Below are positions 16,814 through 24,972 of a stretch of 45,902 bases of DNA, piece after piece (within the stretch, counting starts at the first letter, position 1; every line of letters starts with the position of its first letter). The notes under the pieces are model-generated. The model did no database searches. It had not been told where the DNA came from and was given only the letters and a program-made list of their open reading frames with translations. Both the position numbers and the translations under genes were made by a program. The stretch spans positions 1 through 45,902 of the forward strand of contig JAPOYJ010000027.1 in NCBI GenBank assembly GCA_026706635.1. The letters are read 5' to 3'. This DNA comes from Gemmatimonadota bacterium (GTDB lineage Bacteria; Gemmatimonadota; Gemmatimonadetes; Longimicrobiales; Gaopeijiaceae).

Positions 16814-18232
16814 ATGAGCGACCGTCCGCCCGCTGACAGTGGCCGCGACGGCCAGTCACCCGCCGAGAAGAGCTACGACCGCCAGCCGCCCTTCTCTCCG
16901 GAGGCGGAGGCCTCGGTGCTCGGCGGCATGCTGATCGACGGCACGGCCGTTGCCCGGGTGCTCGAGTTCGTCGACGACACGATGTTCTACCGGGAGGCGC
17001 ACCGGCGGATCTTCCGCGCGATGACGCGCCTCTTCGAGAGGGGCAGCGTCCTGGACATCGTGACGATCTCCGAGGAGCTCAAGAAGCGGGACGAGCTGGA
17101 GGGATCGGGGGGCATCGACTACCTGTCGTCGCTTCTCGACGCCGTGCCGACTGCGGCCAACATCGAGTACCACGGTCGCATCGTGAGCGACAAGGCGATG
17201 CTGCGCCGCCTGATCGACGCGGCCCAGACGATCGTGCGCGGGGTCTACGAGCCGGACGACCGCGCCGTCGACGAGGTGCTCGACCAGGCCGAACAGCTCG
17301 TCTACCGCGTCTCCGAGTCGCGCAACCGCGAAGGCGTGGTGCGGATCAAGGAGGTGCTGTGGCCGACATTCGCGCACATCGAGAAGTTGCAGGAGTCGCA
17401 GGGGGGCATCTCGGGGATCGCGACGGGCTTTCGGGATCTCGACCGCATGACGACCGGTCTCCAGGCCGGGGACCTGGCGATCGTCGCCGGACGTCCCTCC
17501 ATGGGGAAGACCTCGTGGGCGCTCAATGTGGCGCAGACCGCTGCGATCGAGCACGAGGTGCCGGTCGCGATCTTCAGCCTCGAGATGTCCAAGCAGCAGC
17601 TCGTGCAGCGCTTCCTCTGCGCCGAGGGGCGTGTCGACTCGCAGAGGCTACGGATGGGCCGCCTGGCCCCGGAGGAGTATCAACGCCTGGCGCGAGCGGC
17701 GGGACACCTCAACGCGGCGCCGATCTGGATCGACGACTCGGCGACGGGGGGAGTCCTCGACATGAAGGCCAAGTCGCGCCGCCTGAAGGCCGAGGCCGAT
17801 CTGGGGCTCGTAGTGGTGGACTACATTCAGCTGATGTCGGGCACCACCCGGACCGACAGCCGCGTGCAGGAGGTCTCGGAGATATCGCGTGGGCTGAAGG
17901 CGCTCGCCCGGGAGCTCGAGGTGCCGGTGATCGCCCTCAGCCAGCTGAGCCGCGCCCCGGAGCAGCGCACCGACCGGCGCCCCCAGCTCTCCGATCTGCG
18001 CGAGAGCGGGGCGATCGAGCAGGACGCCGATCTGGTGATCTTCCTCTACCGCCCCGAGTACTACCTCGGCCCCAGGGACAGCGATGGGAACGACATCGAG
18101 GGGGCGGCCGAGCTGATCGTCGCCAAGCAGCGAAACGGCCCCACCGGCAAGGTGGACCTCTTCTTCCACAAGTCGTACACGCGCTTCGATTCGGTTCTGG
18201 GGAGGGCGGAGCCGCCGGAAGCGGTTGCGTGA
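16814..18232 (+). CDS. dnaB: Replicative DNA helicase DnaB
   Basis: A 472-residue DnaB helicase, the hexameric motor at the replication fork. The N-terminal domain starts with PPFSPEAEASVLGGMLIDG. The C-terminal RecA-like domain has Walker A AGRPSMGKTSWALN, VAIFSLEMSKQQLVQR, Walker B LGLVVVDYIQLMSG, ALARELEVPVIALSQLSR and DLRESGAIEQDADLVIFLYR. Length is typical and no intein or insertion is seen. ATG start with GGGGG-type purine run upstream. The gene overlaps the longest ispD frame by eight bases. Confidence 0.96.
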   Translation: MSDRPPADSGRDGQSPAEKSYDRQPPFSPEAEASVLGGMLIDGTAVARVLEFVDDTMFYREAHRRIFRAMTRLFERGSVLDIVTISEELKKRDELEGSGGIDYLSSLLDAVPTAANIEYHGRIVSDKAMLRRLIDAAQTIVRGVYEPDDRAVDEVLDQAEQLVYRVSESRNREGVVRIKEVLWPTFAHIEKLQESQGGISGIATGFRDLDRMTTGLQAGDLAIVAGRPSMGKTSWALNVAQTAAIEHEVPVAIFSLEMSKQQLVQRFLCAEGRVDSQRLRMGRLAPEEYQRLARAAGHLNAAPIWIDDSATGGVLDMKAKSRRLKAEADLGLVVVDYIQLMSGTTRTDSRVQEVSEISRGLKALARELEVPVIALSQLSRAPEQRTDRRPQLSDLRESGAIEQDADLVIFLYRPEYYLGPRDSDGNDIEGAAELIVAKQRNGPTGKVDLFFHKSYTRFDSVLGRAEPPEAVA

Positions 18233-18953
18233 CGGACGCCGCGCAGTGACAGCACGCGCGATGTCGCCCGGGGGACGCTCCGGGGTGGCGGTGCTGATCC
18301 CGGCGGCTGGAACTGGTGCGCGGATGGGCGGGTCGCCCAAGACCGTCATGGAGCTAGGTGGCCGGACGCTCCTGGAGTGGGCCGCCGACGCCTTCCTGGC
18401 CCGGGGCGACGTGGTCGAGCTGGTGGTTGCCCTGGCCGACGAGGATCACCTGGTCAAGCGGCTGCGGCTCGACCGACGGGTAGGCGTGGTGGGGGGGGGA
18501 GACGACCGGTTCGGTTCGGTGGCCAATGCGCTGGAGGGGATCTCCTCCGAGGCGGAGATCATCGTCGTGCACGACGCGGCCCGGCCATTTCCCCCGGAGG
18601 GGGTGATCGACAGATGCGTGCAGATCGCCGACGGGGGGTGCGGGGCGGTCGCGGGAATCCGGGCCGTCGACACCGTCAAGGTCGCCGACGAGGCGGACCG
18701 GATCGTGCGCACCCCATCGCGCAGGGATCTGTGGTACGCCCAGACGCCGCAGGCCTTTCCGCGCGCCCTCTTCGAGAAGGCGGTCGCGCACTGCCGGAGC
18801 GCTGGCGTCTCGCCGACCGACGACGCCTCGGCCGTCGAGGAGATAGGGGGCGAGGTGCGCATGGTGCCCTCCTCGGCGCTGAACCTGAAGGTCACCTACC
18901 CCTCCGACATCGCCGCCGCAGAGGCCTACCTGGAGTGGGGCCTCGTGCCGTGA
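18225..18953 (+). CDS. ispD: 2-C-methyl-D-erythritol 4-phosphate cytidylyltransferase
   Basis: An IspD protein of 242 residues or slightly less, making CDP-methylerythritol in the non-mevalonate isoprenoid pathway. Hallmarks: VLIPAAGTGARMGGSPK (CTP-binding loop with the Arg and Lys), IIVVHDAARPF, DTVKVADE, LWYAQTPQAFPRALF and PTDDASAVEEIG, all in order. The longest frame uses a TTG at 18225. A GTG at 18246 or the ATG at 18261, twelve residues in, are equally possible; the conserved core begins soon after the ATG. ispF does not follow. The next gene is on the opposite strand, so the housekeeping run ends here. Confidence 0.93.
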   Translation: MRDGRRAVTARAMSPGGRSGVAVLIPAAGTGARMGGSPKTVMELGGRTLLEWAADAFLARGDVVELVVALADEDHLVKRLRLDRRVGVVGGGDDRFGSVANALEGISSEAEIIVVHDAARPFPPEGVIDRCVQIADGGCGAVAGIRAVDTVKVADEADRIVRTPSRRDLWYAQTPQAFPRALFEKAVAHCRSAGVSPTDDASAVEEIGGEVRMVPSSALNLKVTYPSDIAAAEAYLEWGLVP

Positions 18954-18984
18954 CTCTGCTGGCAGCCCGCAGAGAAACCGTGGT

Positions 18985-20250
18985 TTACAGTGGTCTTGCC
19001 CGTGGCTGCCAGCCGCCATCCCCTTCCGCCGGGCCTTTCCGATCAGGTCGACAGCCACTCGGAACCGGTCGCGCCTCTCCGACACTCCCGCGATCCATTC
19101 TGTAGATCCGCACCTCTTCCAGTCCATCGGCGTTCTCGCCAACCGCGATGATCTCGCGCTCTGTTATCGCCATCACTCGGAGTCCTTTCGGCAACTTGAC
19201 AGTCCCGATACTCTCTCCACTCTCCGTAATGACTCGCCAATTCCCACTGCCAGCTCCTTCTGGAAGCTGATAGTCCTGTGTCCAGATGTAGCCAAGCGCA
19301 TCCAGGACAATCGCGTGCGCAAAGGGAATCGATCGCGCCATTCGCACGCTATTGCCGATTTCCTCTATCATTCGCACCTCGATGTCCTCAGGCTCTCCAC
19401 CGACCCGTACGATGCCTGCCAGGGTGTTCTCTATCCATTCTCGCCGCGTTGCCCTTCCACTCGGACTCACTTCGACCTCCAGGAGCAGCCGGCCCTTTTT
19501 TCCACCTCTTCTGTGTACAATTTCCAGGCTTGGAGCCTCGCTAGTTCCCACGACCAGACATTCCCCAATAGCCACGCCTATCGGCCTGGGCGTAAGTAGT
19601 GCGTGTCGCATCATCGGCATTCCCTCGACCAAGAACTGCGTCGCCATCGCTCCCTGGACATCCGTTAGCCTTTCGTCAACGACAAATCCCTCTCCTAGGG
19701 TGACGAAACCAACGGTATCTCGGGCCACCCCATCCACCTCCGCACCAAGCATCCGGTCAGCCTCCCTCGCGTACCAGGCGCCACTGGCAAATTGGCCAAC
19801 ATCACCGATCATTCTCCCCGGCTCCCGATAGCCAACTCGCCTTCCGTCAACCAGTCTGCCGTCAAGAGTCCATTCCGATAGCCGCTGTCGGCCCTCGTCA
19901 AAGACAAAGAGGCGACCTCGCGAATCCACCACTACTCTGGCAACGCGTGCAAACTCCTCGGGCCCCTCACCTATCCCACCGAATGCTTGAATGACATGTC
20001 CCTCTGCCGTATGAACCGATATTCTTCCGCGCTCCTGATCAGCGACGACGATGCTGCCATCCGGCGCCAGAGCGACATCTACAACATACGCAAACTCGCT
20101 CCCAATCACCTCGCCCGAACGACCAAGGACCGCCACTGGCTGTTCTTCAACAGTCCACTCGTCAGCGACATTTTCCATCTCCTGCGCAGCAGCCGTAGTT
20201 CGCCCCGCACCCGCAACTGTCGTTGCCAGGAGCACGAAAGACACGTTCAA
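18985..20250 (-). CDS. Secreted six-bladed beta-propeller protein
   Basis: A protein of about 421 residues with an N-terminal hydrophobic signal (FVLLATTVAGAGRTTAAAQ) and repeated propeller strands: VVDVALAPDGSIVVADQERG, VARVVVDSRGRLFVFDEGRQ, then GESIGTVKLPKGLRVMAITE near the end. This spacing of D-G-x-hhhhD motifs is that of NHL/six-bladed propellers. No enzymatic motif is seen. The first start codon is a TTG at 20250. Base composition is visibly lower in GC than the adjoining ispD and dnaB, which suggests recent transfer or a different mutational history. It converges on ispD with 31 bases between them. Confidence 0.7.
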   Translation of the reverse strand: MNVSFVLLATTVAGAGRTTAAAQEMENVADEWTVEEQPVAVLGRSGEVIGSEFAYVVDVALAPDGSIVVADQERGRISVHTAEGHVIQAFGGIGEGPEEFARVARVVVDSRGRLFVFDEGRQRLSEWTLDGRLVDGRRVGYREPGRMIGDVGQFASGAWYAREADRMLGAEVDGVARDTVGFVTLGEGFVVDERLTDVQGAMATQFLVEGMPMMRHALLTPRPIGVAIGECLVVGTSEAPSLEIVHRRGGKKGRLLLEVEVSPSGRATRREWIENTLAGIVRVGGEPEDIEVRMIEEIGNSVRMARSIPFAHAIVLDALGYIWTQDYQLPEGAGSGNWRVITESGESIGTVKLPKGLRVMAITEREIIAVGENADGLEEVRIYRMDRGSVGEARPVPSGCRPDRKGPAEGDGGWQPRARPL

Positions 20251-20577
20251 TCGATACGAGATTCTTGACGAATGAATTGCTCTCTTCCCTTCAAAGGTAT
20301 CTGTCCGACCGAACTTCCGCTCCTCGACGCTGACCCGCCGTTACCTTGCCCGGGCACCGTGGGAGCGTCGGCTACGTTTCGTGTGCGCCATCATTCGAAT
20401 CCTCTCGCGACTGATGAAGTGCACCTTTGCGCGAAGGAAACTTCGCCGCAGCGCGGCGTCTTGACCAGTGCTGGCACTCCCGGAACCCGGTGGTTATGTT
20501 TCCCGTTCGCCGATGGCGTGGAGCGCCGGGGGTGGGAAGCCGGCTGGCGGGATGAGCCAACAACTGGACTGCAGGCA
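20251..20577. other. Divergent intergenic region
   Basis: 327 bases between the start of the propeller gene (minus) and the permease-tail-like gene (plus). An open frame continues upstream of the latter (from about 20272) but its translation looks non-coding. I see no clear promoter pair, tRNA or hairpin. Confidence 0.5.
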
Positions 20578-21090
20578 ATGGAATCCTCGTACCTGGTGTG
20601 GATCGCGGTCGCCACCGTGGCGGCTCTCGCACTCCTTTTCCTGTCGGGGAGGGTCTTTCCCGGATGGAGGGATTGGCTGCGCGGGCGGCGGAAGATCGAG
20701 ATGTCGCTCGATGCGGGCGTGCGCCACCTCCTCGACGGTTATCTGGGCGAATTCGCGCGCCGTGGCGGGTGGGACGACGGATCGACGGAGAAGCTGCGCG
20801 CTGCTGGCGAGGAGGTGCTCATGAGCCTGGCCGGGCAGGATGCGGACGTGTCGGGACTGCGTCGCCTGCGGGTATCGGTGCGCCAGGAGAAGGGTGCTGC
20901 CGTGATGGAGTTCCTGGCCGCACCCCAGGGCACGAACTTCGAGAGGCAGATCAGGCTCCTCGAACAGCACGCGGTTCCGGCCGAGGAGGAACTGTCGCTT
21001 CGGCTGCTCAAGCACTACGCGTCATCTGTTCGCCACCGGCACTACCACCTGAACGATCTGGTGACGGTAAGGGTGGAGCGGTCGCCGTAG
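20578..21090 (+). CDS. Membrane-anchored protein resembling the cytoplasmic tail of NCS2-type permeases
   Basis: A 170-residue protein. Residues about 4-27 form one membrane segment (YLVWIAVATVAALALLFLSG), followed by a charged linker and a soluble alpha/beta domain. That domain reads GVRHLLDGYLGEFARRG, then LRAAGEEVLMSLAG, then LRVSVRQEKGAAVMEFLAAP. It ends LRLLKHYASSVRHRHYH and LNDLVTVRV. To my knowledge this tail resembles the extra C-terminal domain of some bacterial xanthine/uracil permeases, but here the transporter part is missing. It could be a decayed remnant or a stand-alone domain. A ~35-base fragment of the same sequence recurs at 27408-27443. Recognition is tentative. Confidence 0.5.
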   Translation: MESSYLVWIAVATVAALALLFLSGRVFPGWRDWLRGRRKIEMSLDAGVRHLLDGYLGEFARRGGWDDGSTEKLRAAGEEVLMSLAGQDADVSGLRRLRVSVRQEKGAAVMEFLAAPQGTNFERQIRLLEQHAVPAEEELSLRLLKHYASSVRHRHYHLNDLVTVRVERSP

Positions 21091-21111
21091 GGGGGCGGTC
21101 GCATCCGTCCT

Positions 21112-21243
21112 ATGGATCCTGCGCTCGCCGCGCTGGGCACCCTGCTCGGGATCGGGTTCGTCCGCTTCACGCACATGGTGTCGGGCACCCAGGATTTCGA
21201 TCTGGACAGCGTGGGCGGCAGGGGGACGAGCCCCGGCCCGTAG
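21112..21243 (+). pseudogene. Mosaic remnant: ZIP1 start + internal ZIP1 piece + LRR-metalloprotease tail
   Basis: A 43-codon open frame. Codons 1-8 (MDPALAAL) equal the start of the ZIP gene at 29544. Then GTLLGIGFVRFTHMVSGTQ equals the internal ZIP segment at about 29746. The last codons (GGRGTSPGP, stop) equal the end of the LRR-metalloprotease genes. The first junction lies at a shared TCGCCGCGCT that occurs at both places in the intact ZIP gene, so a deletion by short-repeat recombination explains it. Not expected to be functional. Confidence 0.8.
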
Positions 21244-21316
21244 CGCGCAGTGGCCGAGGAGCTTCAGGCAGTAAGTCGAACTATTACGGAATCCGCGTAG
21301 GTTCAATTCAACCGTC
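21240..21316. repeat. Interspersed repeat R2, copy A
   Basis: About 75 bases beginning at a TAG stop codon (GTAGCGCG), passing through CTTCAGGC and AACTATTACGGAATCCGC to GGTTC and ACCGTC. Other copies are at 24511, 33241 and 38350. The core has imperfect dyad symmetry: GAACTAT against ATAGGTTC, with CGGA and TCCG inside. Similarity to copy D continues to about 21350. Confidence 0.8.
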
Positions 21317-21703
21317 ACCGCGGCCTCGCCAGCGAGCCAATGAAGCGCCTCCTTCGGCGTCACGATCCCCACCAGGAGCGGCGCGCCGGGCTCGGACGTG
21401 ATGGACCCATCGACGGCTGCGATGTCGGAAGTCGGGCGATGCTTGCGCCCCTGGGTGGATCGCGGTATCGTCACGGCCATCGCGGATCGACGATACCGGT
21501 ACGGTCGCGTGTCGTTGTCAAGTCCATGGCGGGAATATCCCCCTGGTTCCGCATTGCCTGAACGGAAGGCCAGACCCATGGTGGTCGAATCCTCCCTCCC
21601 TCGACGGGGACGAACTGGCGTACTCCCGCGAGTCTCCGCGTCCCTCCGTCGAGTCCCCGCGTCCCTCGGATCCTCCTCCCACCCACAACGACAGGTGAAT
21701 GAG
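21317..21703. other. Upstream region of the LRR-metalloprotease gene
   Basis: About 390 bases without a supported gene. The part around 21580-21630 (GGTCGAATCCTCC and GGGGACGA) matches 33597-33640 in front of the second LRR-metalloprotease gene, so both probably share an ancestral promoter region. No consensus promoter is clear. Confidence 0.5.
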
Positions 21704-24514
21704 ATGCCGGTGCGGTTTGCGGCAATGCCCTGTAGCGCGCGGAGCGACCTCCGGATCGTCTCCGTCCTGGCCGCGGCTGCCCTGTGGGTCGTCGGCTGCG
21801 ATGAGGCCGTGCCGAACCGTGCCCCTGAGGCGGTCGGGGAGATTCCGGACGTCGAGGCCTTCGTCGGGGAGACGGTCGAGATCGCGCTCGCCGAGTACTT
21901 CACCGATCCGGATGGGGACGAACTATCCTACTCCGCGAGCTCATCGGACACCGATGTTGCGACCGTCGCCGTCTCGGGATACACCCTGGCGGTCACGGGG
22001 GTGGCTGCGGGGAGCGCGCAGATCACCGTGACTGCCTCCGATGACAGCCTCTCGGCGACTCAGGGCTTCACCGCGACTTTCCGCCTCACCGACCGGGATG
22101 TGCTTGCGATCCTCTACGACGAGACCGATGGCAGGAGCTGGACCCGCAGCACGAACTGGCTGACCGACAGGCCCCTCGATCAGTGGTACGGGGTGTACAC
22201 GGACTCCGGCGGTCGGGTCACTGGCATCAATCTGGTCGTCAACAATCTCTCCGGCCCCATCCCCCCGGAGCTGGGGCAGCTAGGCAATCTAGAGTCGCTA
22301 TTCTTGATCGCCAACAGTCTACTAACTGGCCCGATCCCCCCGGAGCTGGGCCAACTGGGCAATTTGCGGCAACTGGGCCTAGTTGGCAACGATCTGACTG
22401 GCCCGATCCCCCCGGAGCTGGCCCAGCTGCGCATACTTCAGCAGCTCTCGCTGGACGGCAACGACCTCTCCGGCCCGATCCCCCCGGAGCTCGGCGAGAT
22501 GGGCAATCTTAGGGGGCTAACGCTGAGCCACAACAGTCTCTCCGGCCCGATCCCCTTGGAGCTGGTCGACCTGGACAGCCTCGAATCGCTCTGGCTGGGC
22601 GGCAACGACCTCGCGGGCCCGATCCCGCCGGAGCTCGGCGAGATGAGTAATCTTATTAGGGAGCTATCGCTGGGCAGCAACAGTCTCTCCGGCCCGATTC
22701 CCCCGGAGCTCGGCGAGCTGAGCAGTCTGCAGCAACTAGGCCTGGGTGGCAACGATCTGACTGGCCCGATCCCCCCGGAGCTTGGCGAGCTGGGCAGCCT
22801 CGAGTGGCTCTTGCTGGACAACAACGAGCTCTCCGGCCCGGTCCCCCCGGAGCTCGGCGACCTAGGCAGTCTCGAGCGGATCAACCTACACAACAACGCC
22901 GACCTCGAAGGCAGGCTGCCGTCCAGCTTCTCCAACCTGACGTCGCTGGAGGAGTTACTCGCGCACGGGACTGGCTTGTGCGTGCCCTCCGCGTTGTGGA
23001 ACTGGTACAGATATATCGACAATCGCCGGGCCAGGCTATGCGACGATCCCATCGCGTACCTGGTGCAGGCGGTGCAGTCGCGAGAAGATCCGGTGCCCGT
23101 GGTGGCGGAGAAGGAGGCTCTTCTCCGAATCTTCGTCGTGGCCGCCCGCACGACGACCGAGACGCTGCCGCCAGCGACGGCGACCTTCTACGTAGACGAC
23201 GAGGAGACGTATTCGGTGGAGATCGACGGCACATCCGAGCCGATCCCGACCGAGATCGACGAGGGCTCGCTTGACAAGTCGCTGAACGTGACGATTCCGG
23301 GTTCGGTGATCGAGGAGGGTCTCTCGGTGGTGATCGAGATCGACCCCGACTCGACGATCGACGCCGAGATCCTCGTCGCCAGGCGGATCCCGGAGAGTGG
23401 CGAGCTTGATCTGCAGGTTGAAGGCGTGCCCGGCTTCGAGCTCACGGCCATTCCATTCCTGTACACCGAGGACCCCGACTCGTCGGTGATCGAAACCGTA
23501 GAGGACATTGCCGACGACGAGGAGGACCACGAGCTCCTGCACGACACCTACGATCTGCTCCCGATCGAGGAAATGAGCGTGGACGACCACGACCCGGTCG
23601 AGATCGACAGCGACAGCGGGTTCGCGGTGCTGCGTCGGACCATTGCGATCCGGGCCACAGAGGGTGGGTCAGGATACTGGATGGGCCTGATGCCGAGATT
23701 CTCGGATGTGGGGGGCGTCGCAAGACGGCCCGGCACCTCCTCGGCGTCGGTCACGGAGGGCTACATTATGGCACACGAGCTGGGGCACAACCTGAGCCTT
23801 TGGCACGCTCCGTGCGGGAATCCGGGCAGTGTCGATCCCGACTACCCCTACGAGGATGGCAGCATAGGCGCGTGGGGCTACGACCACCGCGGCGATTCGC
23901 TGATCGACAAGGACGATGTAAATGACCTCATGACCTACTGCAGGCCAGAGTGGGTCAGCGACTACCACTTCGAGAAGGCGCATCAGTACCGGACCGCGCA
24001 GGAGATGTGGCACGGCGGGGCGAGGCGCCGGACGGGGCCGTCGCTGCTTGTGTGGGGCACGCGGAGTGCGTCGGGGGAGCTGTCGATGGACCCGGCGCTC
24101 CTGGTGGAGGGCCGGAGCCTGCTGCCGGAGGCGCGTGGCGACTACACGCTGACGGGGCTGGACGCCGCTCAGAGAGAGCTCTTCTCGATTTCCTTCGAGA
24201 TGGACGAGCTGGCGGACGCGGAGGAGGGGACCGGGATCTTCGTCTTCCTCCTCCCCGTCGAGCCGGGGTGGGAGGCGCTCGCGAGCCTCGTCCTAGCCGG
24301 CCCAGGAGACGCCCTGGTCACCATCGACGGCGAAACGGAGGCGACGATGGCGCTGATCCGCGACGCGCGGAGCGGACAGGTGCGCGCCATCCGGGGCGAC
24401 TTCGCCGAGCGGCCGCCTGCGCCGCCGGGCCATGTGGTGCGCTGGAGCCGCGGGGTGCCGGACCGCGACGCGTGGAGGGTGATGACTGGCAGGAGGGCGG
24501 GCGCCGGTCCGTAG
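21704..24514 (+). CDS. LRR-metalloprotease lipoprotein (Ig-like + LRR + HExxH domain)
   Basis: A 936-residue exported protein. The ATG at 21704 gives a signal ending ALWVVGC, a good lipobox. One Ig/cadherin-like repeat of about 90 residues follows (EAVGEIPDVEAFVGETVEIA, then YFTDPDGDELSY). Then come about nine 24-residue LRRs of the LSGPIPPELGxLxxLxxLxLxxN type, a linker domain, and a zinc-protease motif HELGHNLSLWH at residues 691-701 followed by DLMTYC as a Met-turn candidate. The C-terminal ~170 residues are beta-rich. I infer a surface-anchored metalloendopeptidase that binds a target through LRRs. Two paralogues lie in the window: a damaged one at 33732-38353 and an LRR-only relative at 6130-7805. 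The stop codon begins repeat R2 copy B. Confidence 0.82.
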   Translation: MPVRFAAMPCSARSDLRIVSVLAAAALWVVGCDEAVPNRAPEAVGEIPDVEAFVGETVEIALAEYFTDPDGDELSYSASSSDTDVATVAVSGYTLAVTGVAAGSAQITVTASDDSLSATQGFTATFRLTDRDVLAILYDETDGRSWTRSTNWLTDRPLDQWYGVYTDSGGRVTGINLVVNNLSGPIPPELGQLGNLESLFLIANSLLTGPIPPELGQLGNLRQLGLVGNDLTGPIPPELAQLRILQQLSLDGNDLSGPIPPELGEMGNLRGLTLSHNSLSGPIPLELVDLDSLESLWLGGNDLAGPIPPELGEMSNLIRELSLGSNSLSGPIPPELGELSSLQQLGLGGNDLTGPIPPELGELGSLEWLLLDNNELSGPVPPELGDLGSLERINLHNNADLEGRLPSSFSNLTSLEELLAHGTGLCVPSALWNWYRYIDNRRARLCDDPIAYLVQAVQSREDPVPVVAEKEALLRIFVVAARTTTETLPPATATFYVDDEETYSVEIDGTSEPIPTEIDEGSLDKSLNVTIPGSVIEEGLSVVIEIDPDSTIDAEILVARRIPESGELDLQVEGVPGFELTAIPFLYTEDPDSSVIETVEDIADDEEDHELLHDTYDLLPIEEMSVDDHDPVEIDSDSGFAVLRRTIAIRATEGGSGYWMGLMPRFSDVGGVARRPGTSSASVTEGYIMAHELGHNLSLWHAPCGNPGSVDPDYPYEDGSIGAWGYDHRGDSLIDKDDVNDLMTYCRPEWVSDYHFEKAHQYRTAQEMWHGGARRRTGPSLLVWGTRSASGELSMDPALLVEGRSLLPEARGDYTLTGLDAAQRELFSISFEMDELADAEEGTGIFVFLLPVEPGWEALASLVLAGPGDALVTIDGETEATMALIRDARSGQVRAIRGDFAERPPAPPGHVVRWSRGVPDRDAWRVMTGRRAGAGP

Positions 24515-24590
24515 CGCGTAGCGCGCAGGGGCCCGACGAGCCTCAGGCGGTAGGTCGAACTATTACGGAATCCGCATAGGTTCAACCGTC
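24511..24590. repeat. Interspersed repeat R2, copy B
   Basis: Starts at the stop codon of the LRR-metalloprotease gene (GTAGCGCG) and includes AACTATTACGGAATCCGC, ATAGGTTC and ACCGTCACCGCGG. Same orientation as copies A, C and D. Confidence 0.8.
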
Positions 24591-24603
24591 ACCGCGGACC
24601 CCT

Positions 24604-24851
24604 TTCGTCGCGCCTTGCCAGTGGGGCGGCCCGTGAACAGGACCCCGACGGCATTCGCCCGGCGGAGCATCCCCGCTGGGCCGCTACGCTCTGCGTTGCT
24701 CCTTGGACCAATAGCACTGTGGCTATTGGCCCTTCGTCGCGCCTTGCCAGTGGGGCGCTTCGCCGGTCTCGGTGCTCGTCCGGGCCTGTCCACGGACCGC
24801 CAGCGCTTCGCCGCTCTCGGTGCTCGCGCGAGATCATCCACGGACTGCTGG
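24604..24851. repeat. Cluster of short direct repeats and a hairpin upstream of the sensor kinase
   Basis: A 25-base segment (TTCGTCGCGCCTTGCC plus GTGGGGCG) occurs at 24604-24628 and 24733-24757. A diverged 48-base tandem repeat follows: 24756-24803 and 24804-24851, with CTCGGTGCTCG and TCCACGGAC in each unit. Between them is a perfect hairpin: CCAATAGC (24708-24715), six bases, GCTATTGG (24722-24729). No gene is supported here. Confidence 0.7.
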
Positions 24852-24862
24852 GGGGACGCCAC

Positions 24863-24878
24863 CTTGTCGCGCGACAAG
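24863..24878. promoter_or_regulatory. 16-bp perfect palindrome before the sensor kinase gene
   Basis: CTTGTCGCGCGACAAG is a perfect palindrome. A further half-site GTGACAAG lies at 24893-24900 and an AT-rich TATATC between them could be a -10 element. The position, about 95 bases before the kinase start, suits an operator; the kinase protein itself ends in a DNA-binding domain, so autoregulation is plausible but unproven. Confidence 0.5.
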
Positions 24879-24972
24879 TCGGGTATATCTTTGTGACAAG
24901 TGAGCGATACGCGGAGAATCGCCGCATTGCGGCCGCATGCTCCGCGCGGTTTGTGCGGATAGGAGCGAACGA

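Noticed and set aside
20272-20577. Upstream open frame of the permease-tail gene as part of the protein
   Set aside because: The translation looks non-coding, and the membrane segment starts directly after the ATG at 20578.
21240-21316. R2 repeat as an integron attC site
   Set aside because: The core does not carry the paired RYYYAAC/GTTRRRY boxes in the right layout and no integron integrase is in the window.
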